A stretch of 64,000 nucleotides of DNA from Frigoribacterium sp. CFBP 13712 (GTDB taxonomy: Bacteria > Actinomycetota > Actinomycetes > Actinomycetales > Microbacteriaceae). The stretch is from NCBI RefSeq assembly GCF_014842255.1, contig NZ_JACYVH010000003.1, positions 391,223 through 455,222 on the forward strand. The letters are read 5' to 3'. The notes below the pieces were generated by a model. That model saw only the letters and a program-made list of their open reading frames with translations, made no database searches and was not told the origin of the DNA. Below, piece after piece: positions 62,089-64,000 of this stretch. How positions within the stretch are numbered: the first letter of the stretch is position 1; the number at the start of each line of letters is the position of its first letter. The position numbers and the translations under genes are program-made.

Positions 62089-64000
62089 GACCGGCCACCC
62101 CCGCGAGGACCACGCCCTCCGTCGTCGCCACGGGGCTTGTACGGACGGTCGCCGCCGCGCGACCCCCCGCGACGGTCGTCGCCGCCGCGGTCGTCACGAG
62201 CGGGACCGCCACGCGAGCCGCCACGGTCGTCGCGTCCCTGGTAGCCGCCGCGGTCGGCGCCACGGTCGTTGCGACCCTGGTAGCCGCCACGGTCTCCGCC
62301 GCGCTGCTCGCCACCACGGTCGTTCCGACCCTGGTAGCCGCCGCGCTCGGAGGAGCCGCCGTCGCGTCCCTGGTATCCACCACGGTCGTTGCGACCCTGG
62401 TAACCGCCACGGTCTCCACCGCGCTGCTCGCCACCACGGTCGCTGCGACCCTGGTAACCGCCGCGCTCGGCACCACGGTCGTCACGACCCTGGTAGCCAC
62501 CGCGCTCGGCACCGCGGTCGTCGCGTCCCTGGTAACCGCCGCGGTCGCCGCTGCGGTCCTCACGGCCGCCACGACCCGGGCCGCCGGCGCGGACACCGGA
62601 GGGACGCCCGGTGCGGGGGTCTCGGTTCTGGTCGCGGTTCGGGTAGCCCGCCGCACGCTCTTCGCCGGGGCTCAGCGGACGGTCGCCGCCGCGAGCGCCA
62701 GGCCCGCCACGGTCGTCACGCGAGACGAAGCCGCCGCGCTCGGGTCGGCCGCCACGGTCGTCGCGCGACACGAAGCCGCCGCGATCCGGGCGTCCGCCGC
62801 GCTCAGGGCGCGCACCACGGTCGTCACGGTTGTAGCCACCGCGCTCGGGGCGCGCACCGCGGTCATCACGGTTGTAGCCACCACGCTCGGGCCGCGCCCC
62901 GCGCTCGTCACGGTTGTAGCCACCACGCTCAGGTCGCGCACCGCGGTCGTCACGGGCGGATCCACCCTGCGCCGCGCCTCCTCGGCTGCCGCTGTAACCA
63001 CCACGGTCGTCACGCGAGCCGTAGCCGCGGTCGTCACGAGCCGGGCGGGCGCCACGGTCGTCACGCGACGCGTACCCGCGGTCGTCACGAGCCGGTCGAG
63101 CGCCACGGTCGTCACGCGAGCCGTACCCACCACGGTCATCACGAGCCGGGCGAGCCCCGCCCGCACCGCGGTCGTCGCGCGTCTCGCGGCGGCCGGCCTG
63201 CTGGCGGCGCACCTCCGAGCGGCGCGAGGTGGCGGCGCCGGTGTCGCCCTTGAAGCCCGACGGGCCCCGGCGGCGCTTGGCGTCGCGGGCGTCGGTCGCG
63301 GGGTCGAACTCCTCGTCGTCCTCGTCGTAGAACTCCTTCTCGACCTCGTCGTCGTCGAGGGCGACCTCGACCACGTCGGCCTCGACGACCGGCGCATCGG
63401 CGCTCTCGGTCACCGGGGCGGCGTCGACCCTGGGCGAGGGCGTCGCGTCGCGCGCGATCGTGAGGATCGCCCCGAGCTCGGCCTTGTTCAGCGTGCGCAT
63501 GTGGCCGACCTTCAGCGTGCCGAGGTGCAGCGGCCCGAACGAGCGGCGCACGAGGTCGATGACGGGGTGACCCACGGCCTCGAGCATGCGGCGGACGACG
63601 CGGTTGCGACCCGAGTGCAGCGTGATCTCGATCAGCGACGAGTCGTTCGAGCGGGACAGCCCCGCGCCGCCGCCGACGAGCGCGGCCTTGTCGGCGGAGA
63701 TGGGGCCGTCGTCGAGCTCGACGCCCGACAGCAGCTGGGCGATGACGTTGGGCGTGATGACGCCGCGCACCTTCGCGATGTAGGTCTTGGTGACGCCGAA
63801 CGAGGGGTGCGCCAGCACGTGGGCCAGCTCGCCGTCGTTGGTCAGCAGCAGCAGACCCGAGGTCTCGACGTCGAGGCGGCCGACGTTGAAGAGGCGCTCT
63901 TCGAACTCGTTGGTGAACTGACGCAGGTCGGGTCGCTCGTTCTCGTCGCTCAGAGTGCTGACCACGCCGACGGGCTTGTTCAGCATCACGTAGCGGCGCG
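62085..64000 (-). CDS. RluB-type pseudouridine synthase with RGG-like tail (N-terminus outside)
   Basis: The start lies beyond the right window edge; sequence enters at RRYVMLNKPVGVVST. The catalytic region NVGRLDVETSGLLLLTNDGELAHVL contains the Asp of the RsuA/RluB family, and HSGRNRVVRRMLEAVGHPVIDL is the family's second motif. It should modify 23S rRNA. After about residue 210 comes a tail of about 400 residues: repeats of DDRGGYQGR, RPERGGYNR and SRDDRGARPAR type, very rich in Arg/Gly/Asp/Tyr. One dispersed-repeat copy (62973) gives SRGGAAQGG. GTGA overlap with tyrA. Confidence 0.9.
   Translation of the reverse strand, partial: RRYVMLNKPVGVVSTLSDENERPDLRQFTNEFEERLFNVGRLDVETSGLLLLTNDGELAHVLAHPSFGVTKTYIAKVRGVITPNVIAQLLSGVELDDGPISADKAALVGGGAGLSRSNDSSLIEITLHSGRNRVVRRMLEAVGHPVIDLVRRSFGPLHLGTLKVGHMRTLNKAELGAILTIARDATPSPRVDAAPVTESADAPVVEADVVEVALDDDEVEKEFYDEDDEEFDPATDARDAKRRRGPSGFKGDTGAATSRRSEVRRQQAGRRETRDDRGAGGARPARDDRGGYGSRDDRGARPARDDRGYASRDDRGARPARDDRGYGSRDDRGGYSGSRGGAAQGGSARDDRGARPERGGYNRDERGARPERGGYNRDDRGARPERGGYNRDDRGARPERGGRPDRGGFVSRDDRGGRPERGGFVSRDDRGGPGARGGDRPLSPGEERAAGYPNRDQNRDPRTGRPSGVRAGGPGRGGREDRSGDRGGYQGRDDRGAERGGYQGRDDRGAERGGYQGRSDRGGEQRGGDRGGYQGRNDRGGYQGRDGGSSERGGYQGRNDRGGEQRGGDRGGYQGRNDRGADRGGYQGRDDRGGSRGGPARDDRGGDDRRGGSRGGDRPYKPRGDDGGRGPRGGGRS

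Noticed and set aside
62085-63300. Separate gene in the repetitive 3' part of the pseudouridine synthase gene
   Set aside because: The frame is continuous with the catalytic core and no internal start with a ribosome site stands out.

Overview
The window is high-GC DNA (about 70% G+C by eye) with dense GTGA/ATGA gene overlaps, actinobacterial housekeeping order (tyrA, cmk, der next to an RluB-type pseudouridine synthase), GPP34 and DUF1023 proteins and many lipoproteins. This points to a chromosome of an actinobacterium, probably Microbacteriaceae; the genus is not determined.

Layout. 0-7.4 kb: part of a lipoprotein gene, then a condensin-like jetA-jetB-jetC (mksF-E-B) operon with no jetD/mksG nuclease gene beside it. 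7.6-16.3 kb: a CsbD-like protein, then a seven-gene, fully overlapping minus-strand operon: Dpp/Opp-type transporter, repeat-rich small protein, CocE-like hydrolase and TetR regulator, with a perfect inverted repeat at the operon head. 16.4-17.6 kb: an inositol-monophosphatase-family gene flanked by two copies of a double inverted-repeat module. 17.6-29.6 kb: a glycan locus with GH42 galactosidase, a second Dpp-type transporter, GH2 mannosidase and a divergent ROK regulator. 29.7-36.7 kb: small membrane proteins and a YheO-like regulator divergent from an amino-acid ABC transporter and class V aminotransferase.

36.7-51.1 kb is accessory. One part (36.7-41.3 kb) has a frameshifted small gene, a DUF4839-like protein, a PIN protein and a membrane protein with a nuclease-like domain. 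A native-looking piece (41.3-43.0 kb) holds GPP34 and a decayed MerR gene. The second part (43.0-50.7 kb, clearly lower GC) is a probable defence operon: cytosine-5 methyltransferase, DUF262, Z1 ATPase, DUF4420 nuclease-like protein and a Vsr-like endonuclease. It ends at the 3' end of a tRNA-Pro gene.

51.4-64 kb: a sulfonate/nitrate-type ABC transporter, a minisatellite, a three-gene WXG100/DUF1023 module, and the der-cmk-tyrA-rluB block.

The most unusual feature is a short dispersed repeat, CCGAGGAGGCGCGGGTC with variants, present about 40 times on both strands. It lies in intergenic DNA and inside genes, where it encodes tails and linkers such as EEARV, DPRLLG, TRASS or RGGAG. It is missing from both accessory segments. 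Several families of long, near-perfect inverted repeats mark gene ends.
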